Source: Symbiodinium natans
Lineage: Eukaryota; Sar; Dinophyceae; Suessiales; Symbiodiniaceae
Length of the DNA: 64,000 bases
Direction: 5' to 3'
Assembly: GCA_905221605.1 (NCBI GenBank)
Contig: CAJNDS010001380.1
Coordinates: 520,001-584,000, forward strand
The position numbers and the translations under genes are program-made. Shown in pieces: positions 29,599-43,528 of the stretch. Every line of letters begins with the position of its first letter. The first letter of the stretch is position 1. Under the pieces are notes generated by a model, which was given only the letters and a program-made list of their open reading frames with translations, did not search any database and was not told where the DNA came from.

Positions 29599-30091
29599 AA
29601 CGGGCTTCGGGTGTGCTTTTTGGAGGGATCAGGCTTTGTGGTTTAAGGTTTAGGGTTTTGGGTTTAAGGTTGATGCGAAGACTTTCGGGCTTGTGCGGCC
29701 TATGGTGATTTCAGGGTTTAAAGGGTTGAAAGGGTTCAGAGGGGTATGTACAGGGGTATAGGGTGCACGGGGTCAAGAGGGTTTGCAGGTTCATAGGGTT
29801 TATGAGTTTCACGGAGTTCTGGGTTAATTAAGGGGATATAGTGTTGAGGTTTCAGGGCTTAGGGTACTACCCTTGAGACTGCAAGATTTGGCGTTTAGCT
29901 TGTTTGGTGTCTAAAGTTTACAGGCTTTGGGGCTTGAGGGCTTTAGGGTTGAGGGCGCTAGGGGATTCTTTGGGCTGAGCGGTTTGGGTTTTAGGGGTTT
30001 AGGGCGTTAGGGCTTAAGGGCTGTAGGGTTGCCAGGGCTTTAAGGTTTTAGGGTCTAGGGCTTCAGTGACTTCGAGTGACAAGTGCCACAG

Positions 30092-30150
30092 AGCGCCAGG
30101 CGACGACTTTTTTCTTAATTACGAGGAGGGGACAGATTGGCCGGCGCCCC
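30092..30150 (+). CDS. candidate exon, acidic
   Basis: After GCCACAG the frame reads APGDDFFLNYEEGTDWPAPQ, with a GC donor-like site at 30,144 or a later end before a TTTAGGG array. Unrecognised. Confidence 0.38.
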
Positions 30151-30186
30151 AGAATCTAGGGTTTAGGGTTTAGGGTTTCGGGTTTA

Positions 30187-30312
30187 GGGTAGGACCCGGA
30201 GTAGGCCCTTGTTCACTTCTCGGGGGTTTAGGTTCCGTTCCCTTACGAGCCCCTTTCAAATCTGAAAGGGGTGCCCTCTTCAATTCCTAGGGTACTCTTG
30301 GGTCTGGCAATT
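30187..30312. mobile_element. MITE-like family C copy
   Basis: GGACCCGGAGTAGGCCCTTG...CCTAGGGTACTCTTGGGTCT, intact ends. Confidence 0.72.
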
Positions 30313-30318
30313 TCTGAG

Positions 30319-30353
30319 GCTCCAATTCCGGAGTCCTCATTCCCAATTCAGAG
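30319..30353 (+). CDS. candidate micro-exon
   Basis: AG|GCT to CAGAG|GC brackets 35 nt reading APIPESSFPIQ. Both borders fit the GC-AG|G pattern seen in the HECT gene. It follows a family C element. Confidence 0.33.
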
Positions 30354-30949
30354 GCTGTGATCCGGTTTACATCCCAACCCTAGACCACAAATCCTAAACG
30401 GTTTAGGGTTTAGGGGTTATTAACTTGGTAACCCAGTGGCACCCTTTACCCTTTTCTTTAGTTTTGGGTACTCTTATACTTCCTTGACCAACGGTTGAAC
30501 GTCACGCCTTTTGGGCTTCCTGCCTTAGTAGGAGTAGTAAGGGTTAACCTTTGTTTGTCCCGTGTTTCTTGGCTATAAAGTAAGCAACCCTAAACCCTAA
30601 ACCCTAAACCCTAAACCCTAAACCCCTTATTATAAGGTTTCTGGGCTACCATGTTAAGGACTCAGCACCAAGACATAGATCCTACGACTATCAGATGAGG
30701 CCTGTTGGGGTTTAGGGTTTAGGGTTTCGGGTTTAGGGTTTAGGGTTTAAAGTTTAGGGTTTAGGGTTAGGTTGATGAGGCCTGTTAGGGTTTAGGGTTT
30801 AGGGTTTAGGGCTTAGGGCTTAGGGTTTAGGGTTTAAAGCTTAGGGTTTAGGGTTTAGGGTTTAGGGTTTAGGGGCCAAAGCTGGTGTGTCTCTCACCCT
30901 ACAGCCTACGTCCTGAACCGTTCAGGTGTTTAAGGTTTAGGGTTGCCCA

Positions 30950-31056
30950 GCTCTTCCAACATCCCTGAATTAAGGGTTCTACCCTACTTTTTTCTAAGCA
31001 GCAGTAGTACGAATTAGGGTATACTCCTTAATTAAGAGTTTTTGGAAAATCTGGGT
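30950..31056. mobile_element. MITE-like family B copy
   Basis: CCCAGCTCTTCCAACATCCC...TTTTTGGAAAATCTGGGT around ATTAGGGTATACTCCTTAAT. Confidence 0.65.
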
Positions 31057-31077
31057 GAGGGTTTAAGGCTTACTTGG

Positions 31078-31195
31078 AGGTTCATGGTATTCATTGACCA
31101 GTTATAGCTGTACTTCTACCTGTCCGTATCACCATATCATCGGAGACTACCAAAGGTGACCCTAGGCAAAGGTGACCTTTGCAGGGTCTGTGGCT
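31078..31195. mobile_element. MITE-like family F copy with flanking unit
   Basis: ACTTGGAGGTTCATGGTATT...CGGAGACTACCAAAGGTGAC...AAGGTGACCTTTGCAGGG. It is the reverse complement of the unit at 50,605-50,828 without that copy's array. Confidence 0.68.
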
Positions 31196-31315
31196 GTGAT
31201 TAGGGCTACACAGCCCGGTAGGGTTTCAGGGTTTAGGGTTTAGGGTCCCATTGTCCTCACACAGTGTGTGTTGGGGGAGTGGGGAGGGGGAAGGAGAAGG
31301 GTCGGGCAGGGTAAG

Positions 31316-31374
31316 GCCTGGGGCCCCCGGCATGGTGGCTGGCTGTGGTCCACGGCGCCAGGCACATACGCAGG
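31316..31374 (+). CDS. candidate exon, Trp-rich
   Basis: GTAAG|GCC to GCAGG|GCATTT brackets 59 nt reading AWGPRHGGWLWSTAPGTYA. GC donor, phase 2. Unrecognised. Confidence 0.35.
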
Positions 31375-31459
31375 GCATTTTAGGGTCGTTCAGGGTTTAG
31401 GGTTTAGGGTTTGGGGTTTGGGGATTGGAGTTTGGGGTTTTCTCTTTCTGAAAACAAAA

Positions 31460-31680
31460 AGTAAAGGATTTTGTTCTTGGTTCACAACGATTTTGATAGT
31501 TGGCACCACTTGGAGCAAAATGTTTTTTGGCTGGCAGTTCTGTTTGTTTTGATTGTTGGCACTACTTGAAGCAACACATCTAAATTTAGATTTTGCACAC
31601 ACACACACACACACACACGCTGTGTAACTTAAATTTGTTTTCCGAACATATTACATCTATACCATACAACATGGACAATT
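31460..31680. repeat. dispersed repeat family I, copy 1
   Basis: About 200 bp containing GCACCACTTGGAGCAAAATG, TTTTTTGGCTGGCAGTTCT, GCACTACTTGAAGCAA, a CA microsatellite and CATACAACATGG. Copy 2 is at 50,405-50,605 in the same orientation. In each case a family F element lies nearby. Confidence 0.8.
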
Positions 31681-31726
31681 GCCGGGCTGTAAACCCTAAA
31701 CCCTAAACCCTAAACCCTAAACCCTG

Positions 31727-32115
31727 AAATGGGCTGTATAGCCCTAGGCCGGGCTGTATAGCTAATTGGGCTGTGTAGCCCTAGGACAAATGGGCTGTAT
31801 AGTCCTAGGCCGGGCTGTATAGCCCCAGTTGGGCTAGTTGGGCTGTGCAGTCCTAGACAAATGGGCTGTAAAGCCCGAGGCCGGGCTGTACAGCCCTAGC
31901 TGGGCTGTGTAGCCTCAGGACAAAGGGGCTGTAAGGCCCTAGGCGGGGCTGTAAAGCCCTAGTTGGGCTGTGTAGCCCTAGGACAAATGGGCTGTATTTT
32001 AGGCCGGGCTGTATAGCCCTAGTTGGGCTGTGTAGCCCTAGGACAAATGGGCTGTATAGCCCTCGGCCGGGCTGCGCCCTAGAACAAATGGGCTGTAGTA
32101 TAGCTCTGGGCTGAC
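31727..32115. repeat. tandem repeat of about 63 bp built on GGGCTGTATAGCCC
   Basis: About six imperfect copies of a unit with GGGCTGTATAGCCCTAG, CCGGGCTGTATAGC, TTGGGCTGTGTAGCC and GGACAAAT. Each unit contains short hairpins (GGGCT...AGCCC). Related text occurs at 36,171-36,250 and 48,185-48,285 inside the fold-back. Confidence 0.85.
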
Positions 32116-32220
32116 AGAACCAGACGAATTCCATTTATAGGTCTCCACCTGGCAAAACTCTCACGATTTTTTTTAAAGCTTCTTTTTTTGGGTCCGCCCT
32201 GACAAAACTCTCGCGAATTG

Positions 32221-34010
<1,790 letters not shown>

Positions 34011-34559
34011 AAATGGGAGGGACCAAACTCCTGACCCCTAAATTTTAAAGCATTAACCCTCAAACGCAAAGCGCTTTTTAAACCCTATGCCCTGAAACTC
34101 CAATTGAACTCCAGACCTCAAGCCCTGATTGAACCCTTAACCCCTAAACCCTAAATCCCACTACCACACAATGGGGGGTACCATAGGTGGGGAGCAGCAA
34201 CAGCCCATTCCTGTTGGGCTTAGGGCTTAGGACGTGGGATTCAGCTGATGGTGTGGGGGAACACGCGTCGGGTACCCGACGGGTTTGATGCGCGCCCGTC
34301 GGCGGGCACCTCCCCTCCCCCTACACACACACACCCAAACAAATTTGTATTTGTGTCAAATGAAACGAATCCAAATTGACAGAATTGTCTTACATACAAA
34401 AACAAACTTGTTTGGACGGAGAATGTCAATTTTGATTTGGCCTTCATTAAGGGCCTGCAAAGCCTGAAAACCCAAGCCCCGACAACCAAAACCCTGAACA
34501 TTTTTTCAGTCGGGTACCCGACGGGCGCACATCGGGCCCGTCGGGTACCTGACGCGTGT

Positions 34560-35335
34560 TGGGTGAGAGGAAAAGGGAAGAAGCGCTTAGCGTTTGAGGT
34601 TTAGTGCTTTAAGATTATAGGGGTCAGGAGTTTGGTCCCACCCACCCCCGTGGTGTGGTGGCGGGGTTTGGGGTTCAGGTTTAGGCTTATAACTTAAGGT
34701 TTCAGGGCGGAAACCCAAGAAGTGTGTGTGTGGGGGAGGGACACACGCGTGCCCCCGTGGTGTGCTAGTGGGATTTCGGGCTTAAAGTTTCAAGGGTTCA
34801 ATCAGGGCTTTAGGGTCCAGCGTTCAATTGAGGTTTTGGGCAGAAGGCATTGCGGCTTAAGTAGCACTTTGGGTTCGAGGACAATTCTGGTTCAAGAGTT
34901 TGGGCTGAGGATTTAGGGTGCTATTCCCCTTCGCCCACCCCTCCCCCCCCCCCCCCCGGTGGTCTGGCGGTAGGGCGTTGAGCTTAATTTAGGGTCTTAG
35001 AACGTTTGCGGTTTCAGGTTTAGGGCTTTGGGGTTTTATGTTTTAAGGGGGTTCCTCCCCCCCCCCCAAGTCTAGAGTCTAGGACAAAGTCTCTGGTTTT
35101 TAAAGAATTCTTTCACTCTCATTTTGTGTTGCAAATGCATTTTATCGGGTGAGAAGTTTTTCAAATTGAGGTAACCCAGCCAACTTATGTTGAGGTGGCG
35201 CCAAAGCATGCTTTCTGTTTTCAGTTCAATGGTTAACTCAGCTCTTGCGCTCAACTTTACTGTCTCAAGTGCTGCCAACAGTCTTCTTCGATTTCAAATA
35301 AGAAACAACTCAAGCCACTGATTACCAGCTTCGTA
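34560..35335 (+). repeat. left arm of inverted pair 2
   Basis: Mirrored by 36,415-37,190 (axis near 35,870, spacer about 1.1 kb). Diagnostic words: GGGGTCAGGAGTTTGGTCCC at 34,620 against its complement at 37,115, and TCTAGAGTCT at 35,071 against AGACTCTAGA at 36,641. Confidence 0.8.
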
Positions 35336-36414
35336 GGGTTTAAGGCTTGCAAAGCCCAAGACCTTAACCCGAAACCTCTACATCTAGGGATTAGGGTGTA
35401 GGGTTTAGGGTTTAGGGTTTACATTTTAAGGGTATCGCTCCTCAGCCGGAAGCCCCGTGCAAGTTTCTTACCACTCAACGGGGGTACCATGGGGGGGAGC
35501 AGCAACAGCCCATTCCTGTTAGGGTTCCCTTCTTCGCCCTTTCCTCTCCCCCAACCCGCGTCATCTACCCGACGGGCCCGATGCGCGCCCGTCGGGTACC
35601 CGACGCGGGCACCTCCCTTCCCCCCCACACACACACATTGCTTCCCATCCTGGGTTTCCGCCCTCGCAAAAATTTCTTGACATTTTTCAATGTCCCAGAC
35701 AAGCCAGACACTTAATGTACCCCCTAACCCTATACAAGCCGGCCATGAATCAAAGGCAGAGGCCAAACCCTAAGCCCTAAATCCAAACCCACCACTAATG
35801 AAATTACAGGCATACACTTTCCCGGAACCCAACCTTGAACCAGAAGCTATGCTACGTTCTGGGTTTTGGTTGTCGGGGCTTGGGGTTTTGAGGCTTTGCG
35901 GTCTTTTAATGAAGGCCAAATCAAAATTGACATTCTCCGTCCAAAAAAAGTTGTATTTGTGTCAAATGATAACAAAAAAACCAACGAATCCAAATTGACA
36001 GAATTGTTTTACATACAATACAGTATTTTGGGAGGGGTGCCCGTGGGAAAACAGACACATATCCGTCGGGTACCCGACGCGTGCCGGGGGGAGAGGGGTG
36101 TGCTCGAAGGGTGTTCTGGGGGTGCAGGGGGCGATAATGTTTCAAGGCTCTGTAGCTCATACTCCTAATAAAGGCCATACAGCCCATGCCCCTCTCAGGG
36201 CTATACCGCCCATGACCCTAACAACAACCCAAAGGCTACACAGCCCCTCGCGAAGACTATACTAAAGCCGAAGAAGGTCAGACCCCCCAAACCCCCAAAC
36301 CCACTGTGGCCCGGCATGAGGGATGCGGGCCACCACGCCTTGGTGTTTTGGGTCATCGCGAATCAATACTCAGGTTTTGGAGCTTCGATGCAGGGGAATC
36401 AGTGGGTTGAGTTT

Positions 36415-37190
36415 GTTTCTTATTTGAAATCGAAAAAGATTTGTTGGCAGCACTTGAAACAGTAAAGTTGAGCGCAAGAGCTGAGTTAACCATTGAACTG
36501 AAAACAGAAAGCATGTTTTGGCGCCACCTCAAAGTAAGTTGGCTGGGTTAACTCAATTTGAAAAACTTCTCACCCGATAAAATGCATTTGCAACACAAAA
36601 TGAGAGTGAAAGATTCTTTAAAAACCAGAGACTTTGTCCTAGACTCTAGACCGGGGGGGGGGGGAGAGGGGCAAAGGTCCGAAACACTGTAAGCCGTCAA
36701 CGCTAAACCCGAACCCCCTTAAAACATAAAACCCCAAAGCCCTAAACCTGAAACCGTAAACGCTCTAAGACCCTAAATTAAGCTCAACGCCCTACCGCCA
36801 GACCACGGGGCGGGGGGGGGGGGATGGGCGAAGGGGAATAGCGCCCTAAATCCTCAGCCCAAACTCTTAAACCAGAATATCCTCGAACCCAAAGTGCTAC
36901 TTAAGCCGCAATGCCTTCTGCCCAAAACCTCAATTGAACGCTGGACCCTAAAGCCCTGATTGAACCCTTGAAACTTTAAGCCCGAAATCCAACTAGCGCA
37001 CCACGGGGGCACGAGTGTGTCCCTCCCCCACACACACTTCTTGGGTTTCCGCTCTGAGACCTTAAGTTAAGCCTAAACCTGAATCCCCAAACCCCGCCAC
37101 CGCACCACGGGGGTGGGACCAAACTCCTGACCCCTAATTTTGAAGCACTGCTCCTCAAAACGCAAGGCGCTTTTTAAACCCTTTGTTCCC
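36415..37190 (-). repeat. right arm of inverted pair 2
   Basis: Reverse complement of 34,560-35,335 with small indels and different poly-G lengths. Confidence 0.8.
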
Positions 37191-37929
37191 CCTTTCCTCT
37201 CCCCCAACACGCGTCGGGTGCCCGACGGGCCCACGACGCGCGCACCTCCCCCCCCCCCCACACACAAACACCGTTTGCTATCCTATCCTGGGTTTCCGCC
37301 CTGGCAAAAACCTCTTGACATTTTTCAATTACCCAGATAAGCCGGACACTTAATGTTCCCCTAACCGTGAAGCAAAGCGGGCAGAGGCTAAACCCTAAGC
37401 CCTAAATCCAAACCCACCATTACTGAAATTTAAGTCATACACTTTCCCGGAACCCAACCTTGAACCAGAAGCTATGCTGTTTATATGTGGGTGATAACAT
37501 GTTCTGGGTTTTGGTTGCCGGGGCTTGGGTTTTCAGGCTTTGCGGGACGTCAATGAAGGCCAACTCAAAATTGACATTCTCCGTCCAAACAAATTTGTAT
37601 TTGTGTCAAATGATAACAAAAAAACCCAACGAATCCAAGTTGACAGAATTGTCTTACATACAATACAGTATTTTGGTGGGAAAACAGACACATATCCGTC
37701 GGGTACCCGACGCGTGCCGGGGGGGGAGAGGGGTGTACTCGAGGGGTGTTCTGGGGGTGGGCAGGGCGATGGGTTTAGGGTGAAAGGGTTCAATCAGGGC
37801 TCAATCAGGGCTTTAGGGTCTACAGTTCAATTGGGGTTCAGGGCATAAGGCTTTGCGGCCTAAATAGCACTTTGGGTTCGAGGATATTCTGGTTTAAGAG
37901 TTTTTGCTGAGGAAGTGTCTGATGTATGG

Positions 37930-40696
37930 AGGTGCCCGCGTCGGGTACCCGACGGGCGCACATCGGGCCCGTCGGGTAGCTGACGCGGGTTAGGGGAGAG
38001 GAAAGGGCGAAGACGGGAACCCTGCACACCCTTACAGGAATGGGCTGTTGCTGCTCCCCCCCCACCCCCCCATGGTACCCCCCGTTGTGTGTGGTAGTGG
38101 GATTTCGGGTTTAGGGGTTAAGGGTTCAATCAGGGCTTGCAATTGGAGTTTCAGGGCATAGGCTACATAGGGTTCAAAATGCGCGTTGCGTTCTAGGATT
38201 CGTGCTGTAAACTTCAGGGTTCAGGAGTTTGGTTTTGATTTAGGGTGCTATCCCCCCCCTCCGACTCCCGTGGTGTGGTGGTGGGGTTTGGGGTTCAGGT
38301 TTAGGCTTAACTTCAGGTCTCAGGGCAGAAACCCAAGAAGCGTGTGTGGGGGGAGGGAGGCAGGGGCCCGTGTCGGGTACCCGACGCATGCGGGTTGGCT
38401 GGTTGAAGTTTTAAGGTCCACAGGCCTGGGTTAGTTAACTTGGGGGGTGGGGGGTTTTGATTTTCAGGGTTGAGAGATTTAGGTTTCTTAACTGCTTGCT
38501 TCTGGAGGGCTGGTGCGCTGATGGGGGCTAAGGGGCTTCGAGGGCTTGAGGGGCTTTGGGGGGCTAAAGGGGGCTTAAGGGGCTTAGTGGGCTTAAGGGG
38601 GCTCAAGGGGCTTAAGGGGGCTTAAGGGGGGTTAAGAGGGCTTGGGGCCCTTAAAGGCTTAAAGGGCTTAGGGCACTTAGAGCGCTTGTGAGGGAGGTTT
38701 GGGGCTGATGGACCCTAGCTTTGGTCCAAAGGCCTGGGTTAATTAACTTGGGGGGTGGGGGGTTTTGATTTTCAGGGTTGAGAGGTCTAGGTTTCTTAAC
38801 TGCTTGCTTCTGGAGGGTTGGTGCGCTGATGGGGGCTAAGGGGTTTCGAGGGCTTAAGGGGCTTTGGGGGGCTTAAGGGGGCTTGAGGGGCTTAGTGGGC
38901 TTAAGGGGGCTCAAGGGGCTTAAGGGGGCTTAAGGGGGCTTAAGAGGGCTTGGGGCCCTTAAAGGCAAAAAGGGCTTAGGGCACTTAGAGCGCTTGTGAG
39001 GGAGGTTTGGGGCTGATGGACCCTAGCTTTGGTCCAAAGGCCTGGGTTAATTAACTTGGGGGGTGGGGGGTTTTGATTTTCAGGGTTGAGAGGTCTAGGT
39101 TTCTGAACTGCTTGCTTCTGGAGGGTTGGTGCGCTGATGGGGGCTAAGGGGCTTCGAGGGCTTAAGGGGCTTGGGGGCGCTGAAGGGGGCTTAAGGGGCT
39201 TAAGGGGGCTCAAGGGGCTTAAGGGGGCTTAAGGGGGCTTAAGAGGGCTTCTTAAAGGCTTAAAGGGCTTAGGGCACTTGGAGCGCTTGTGAGGGAGGTT
39301 TGGGGCTGATGGACCCTAGCTTTGGTCCAAAGGCCTGGGTTAATTAACTTGGGGGGTGGGGGGTTTTGATTTTCAGGGTTGAGAGGTCTAGGTTTCTTAA
39401 CTGCTTGCTTCTGGAGGGCTGGTGCGCTGATGGGGGCTAAGCACCTTCGAGGGCTTAAGGGGCTTTGGGGTGCTTAAGGGGGCTTAAGAGGGCTTGGGGC
39501 CCTTAGGGTGCTTGGAGCCCTTAGGGTGCTTGGGGTTCGCGGGCTTAGGAGGCTTGAAGGGCTTAGGGCCCTTAGGGCGCTTGGGCCTGGGTCCTTAGGG
39601 TGCTCATGGGGCTGAGGGAGGTGTGGGGGCTGATCCCATAAGCTCATAGCTTTCAAGTCAAACCCTAAACCTTTAAGCTTTAAACCCTAGCTTTTCAAGG
39701 CCCGAAACCTGGTTGTTAAGCTTGTGATAGCCCCTAAACCCCTACTGCCTAAGCCCTAAACCCTTGAATCCTAACCCCCCCCCCAGTCCATGTTTGCTTA
39801 AGGTTTGCTCTGGTGGCTGGCGAATGGATCTTGCCCCCATATGCACCAGCGTCTGTGTTTTCCTGCCATCGGTGAACCATGTTGAGTTTAGGCTTTAGGG
39901 GTTCTCTCCATCCCCCCCCCCACCTTTGGGTTCATGTTGACCTTGGGGTTTAGGGTTTGGCGTGTACTGTTAGGCTTCAGGGCTCAGGGTGTTTATTCTT
40001 CCTTCTGTGAGTCGTGGTGTGTTTGGGGTTTGACTAGGGACGAATGTTGAGGTTTTGGGTTTGGAGTTGGGTGCAGGGTTTTGGTTTGCCCCGTGTTTCC
40101 CCTTGAGGCGGAGCCAGGGTATAGGGTGACGCCAGGACTAGAAATTATTCCTGAAGGGACAGGTGGCACTTTGTAAACGACCAGTCCGCAAAGCCCTGCG
40201 CAGCGGCAGACACAGGAAAAAAAAAAAAAAAAAACAGTGAAGGGATGAGTGGCATTTGGCAACGATCATTCCACCATGTAACCCCCCCCCCCCTCAAGCG
40301 GCTGACCGTAAAAATGTCGGGGTGCTATAAGGCTGACAGCGTAGCACAAACGTCCGTTTCTCCATATCATAAATCGCCTTTTTTAAGTGCAGCTCCGCGC
40401 AGCGGCCGACTCGAAAAACTCACCCCGCCCCCCGCCTCGGTTACACCCCTCCTTCCCCATGCTTCCCTGTGGTTGAGAGCCTAATGTTTAGGGTTTGCTT
40501 TTTAGGGTTGGGGAGGATACCATAGGGTGGGGAAGTGGGACTGGGAGGGGCGGGGGGGGGCGATTACACAGAGCGCGGGCGCAGAAAGAAAGCAGATGGC
40601 CGTCTTAGACCAACTTACAGCTTAATAGCGACCTTATGCGGCACAAGAAGGTTATTAAGCTATAATAATTTTTGATAGCTTAATAACCTCCTTAAG
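37930..40696 (+). repeat. left arm of the central palindrome
   Basis: Reverse complement of 40,798-43,528. The segment 39,993-40,484 is identical to 41,010-41,501, since identical 79- and 89-codon ORFs occur in both. The inner end is CTTAAG at 40,691. The outer part contains four copies of a roughly 300-bp tandem repeat. Confidence 0.9.
38414..39655 (+). repeat. four-copy tandem repeat, about 300 bp
   Basis: Units begin GGTCCAMAGGCCTGGGTTA at about 38,414, 38,724, 39,031 and 39,324. Each is made of AAGGGGGCTT-type subrepeats and CTTGCTTCTGGAGGG. Mirrored at 41,850-43,025. Confidence 0.85.
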
Positions 40697-40797
40697 TGGT
40701 TTTAAACGTTAGAGTGCAGACTATCTGCAGCTTAACTTTTTTTCCGGTAAGGAGGTAATTAAGCTATGTCGCTCATTTTTGCTTAACTTTTAAAAAA
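40697..40797. other. palindrome spacer, 101 bp
   Basis: Unique AT-rich DNA between the arms. It contains CTTAACTTTT and AATTAAGCTAT words that also occur in the arm ends, so the original junction may have been a larger hairpin trimmed asymmetrically. Confidence 0.85.
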
Positions 40798-43528
40798 CTT
40801 AAGGAGGTTATTAAGCTATCAAAAATTATTATAGCTTAATAACCTTCTTGTGCCGCATAAGGTCGCTATTAAGCTGTAAGTTGGTCTAAGACGGCCATCT
40901 GCTTTCTTTCTGCGCCCGCGCTCTGTGTAATCGCCCCCCCCCGCCCCTCCCAGTCCCACTTCCCCACCCTATGGTATCCTCCCCAACCCTAAAAAGCAAA
41001 CCCTAAACATTAGGCTCTCAACCACAGGGAAGCATGGGGAAGGAGGGGTGTAACCGAGGCGGGGGGCGGGGTGAGTTTTTCGAGTCGGCCGCTGCGCGGA
41101 GCTGCACTTAAAAAAGGCGATTTATGATATGGAGAAACGGACGTTTGTGCTACGCTGTCAGCCTTATAGCACCCCGACATTTTTACGGTCAGCCGCTTGA
41201 GGGGGGGGGGGGTTACATGGTGGAATGATCGTTGCCAAATGCCACTCATCCCTTCACTGTTTTTTTTTTTTTTTTTTCCTGTGTCTGCCGCTGCGCAGGG
41301 CTTTGCGGACTGGTCGTTTACAAAGTGCCACCTGTCCCTTCAGGAATAATTTCTAGTCCTGGCGTCACCCTATACCCTGGCTCCGCCTCAAGGGGAAACA
41401 CGGGGCAAACCAAAACCCTGCACCCAACTCCAAACCCAAAACCTCAACATTCGTCCCTAGTCAAACCCCAAACACACCACGACTCACAGAAGGAAGAATA
41501 AACACCCTGAGCCCTGAAGCCTAACAGTACACGCCAAACCCTAAACCCCAAGGTCAACATGAACCCAAAGGTGGGGGGGGGGGATGGAGAGAACCCCTAA
41601 AGCCTAAACTCAACATGGTTCACCGATGGCAGGAAAACACAGACGCTGGTGCATATGGGGGCAAGAGCCATTCGCCAGCCACCAGAGCAAACCTTAAGCA
41701 AACATGGACTGGGGGGGGGGGGTTTAGGATTCAAGGGCTTAGGGCTTAGGCAGTAGGGGTTTAGGGGCTATCACAAGCTTAACAACCAGGTTTCGGGCCT
41801 TGAAAAGCTAGGGTTTAAAGCTTAAAGGTTTGGGGTTTGACTTGAAAGCTATGAGCTTATGGGATCAGCCCCCACACCTCCCTCAGCCCCATGAGCACCC
41901 TAAGGACCCAGGCCCAAGCGCCCTAAGGGCCCTAAGCCCTTCAAGCCTCCTAAGCCCGCGAACCCCAAGCACCCTAATAGGGCTCCAAGCACCCTAAGGG
42001 CCCCAAGCCCTCTTAAGCCCCCTTAAGCCCCCCAAAGCCCCTTAAGCCCTCGAAGCCCGAAGCAAGCAGTTAAGAAACCTAGACCTCTCAACCCTGAAAA
42101 TCAAAACCCCGCACTTTTCAAGTTAATTAACCCAGGCCTTTGGACCAAAGCTAGGGTCCATCAGCCCCAAACCTCCCTCACAAGCGCTCTAAGTGCCCTA
42201 AGCCCTTTAAGCCTTTAAGGGCCCCAAGCCCTCTTAAGCCCCCTTAAGCCCCCTTAAGCCCCTTGAGCCCCCTTAAGCCCACTAAGCCCCTTAAGCCCCC
42301 TTAAGCCCCCCCAAGCCCCTTAAGCCTCGAAGCCCCTTAGCCCCCATCAGCGCACCAACCCTCCAGAAGCAAGCAGTTAAGAAACCTAGACCTCTCAACC
42401 CTGAAAATCAAAACCCCCCACCCCCCAAGTTAATTTTCCCAGGCCTTTGGACCAAAGCTAGGGTCCATCAGCCCCAAACCTCCCTCACAAGCGCTCTAAG
42501 TGCCCTAAGCCCTTTAAGCCTTTAAGGGCCCCAAGCCCTCTTAAGCCCCCTTAAGCCCCGTTAAGCCCCTTGAGCCCCCTTAAGCCCCTTCAGCCCCCTT
42601 CAGCCCCCCCAAGCCCCTTAAGCCCTCGAAGCCCCTTAGCCCCCATCAGCGCACCAACCCTCCAGAAGCAAGCAGTTAAGAAACCTAGACCTCTCAACCC
42701 TGAAAATCAAAACCACCCCCCAAGTTAATTAACCCAGGCCTTTGGACCCCAAACCTCCCTCACAAGCGCTCTAAGTGCCCTAAGCCCTTTAAGCCTTTAA
42801 GGGCCCCAAGCCCTCTTAAGCCCCCTTAAGCCCCCTTAAGCCCCTTGAGCCCCCTTAAGCCCACTAAGCCCCTTAAGCCCCCCTAAGCCCCTTAAGCCCT
42901 CGAAGCCCCTTAGCCCCCATCAGCGCACCAGCCCTCCAGAAGCAAGCAGTTAAGAAACCTAGATCTCTCAACCCTGAAAATCAAAACCCCCCACCCCCCA
43001 AGTTAACTAACCCAGGCCTTTGGACCTTAAAACTTCAACCAGCCAACCCCGCATGCGTCGGGTACCCGACGCGGGCCCCTGCCTCCCTCCCTCCCCCTCC
43101 CACACACGCTTCTTCGGTTTCCGCCCTGAGACCTGAAGTTAAGCCTAAACCTGAACCCCAAACCCCGCCACCACACCACGGGAGTGGGAGGGGGGGGGAT
43201 AGCACCCTAAATCAAAACCAAACTCCTGAACCCTGAAGTTTACAGCACGAATCCTAGAACGCAAAGCGCATTTTGAACCCTATGTAGCCTATGCCCTGAA
43301 ACTCCAATTGCAAGCCCTGATTGAACCCTTAACCCCTAAACCCTAAATCCCACTACCACACACAACGGGGGGTACCATGGGGGGGTGGGGGGGGAGCAGC
43401 AACAGCCCATTCCTGTGAGGGTGTGCAGGGTTCCCGTCTTCGCCCTTTCCTCTCCCCCAACCCGCGTCAGCTACCCGACGGGCCCGATGTGCGCCCGTCG
43501 GGTACCCGACGCGGGCACCTCCCCTCCC
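40798..43528 (-). repeat. right arm of the central palindrome
   Basis: Mirror of 37,930-40,696, coordinates summing to 81,494 near the axis and about 81,458 at the outer end, so the arms differ by about 36 bp of indels. Confidence 0.9.
41850..43025 (-). repeat. mirrored tandem repeat, about 300-bp unit
   Basis: Reverse-complement counterpart of 38,414-39,655, slightly shorter because some units have lost segments (for example near 42,730). Confidence 0.85.

Noticed and set aside
31700-32115. CRISPR-like array
   Set aside because: Spacers are not unique, units vary, and the context is eukaryotic. It is an ordinary hairpin-rich tandem repeat.
39993-41501. Duplicate ORFs of 89 and 79 codons in the palindrome arms
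   Set aside because: Identical because the arms are identical. Composition (poly-Phe from a T run, Pro-rich) and overlap of unrelated frames argue against coding.
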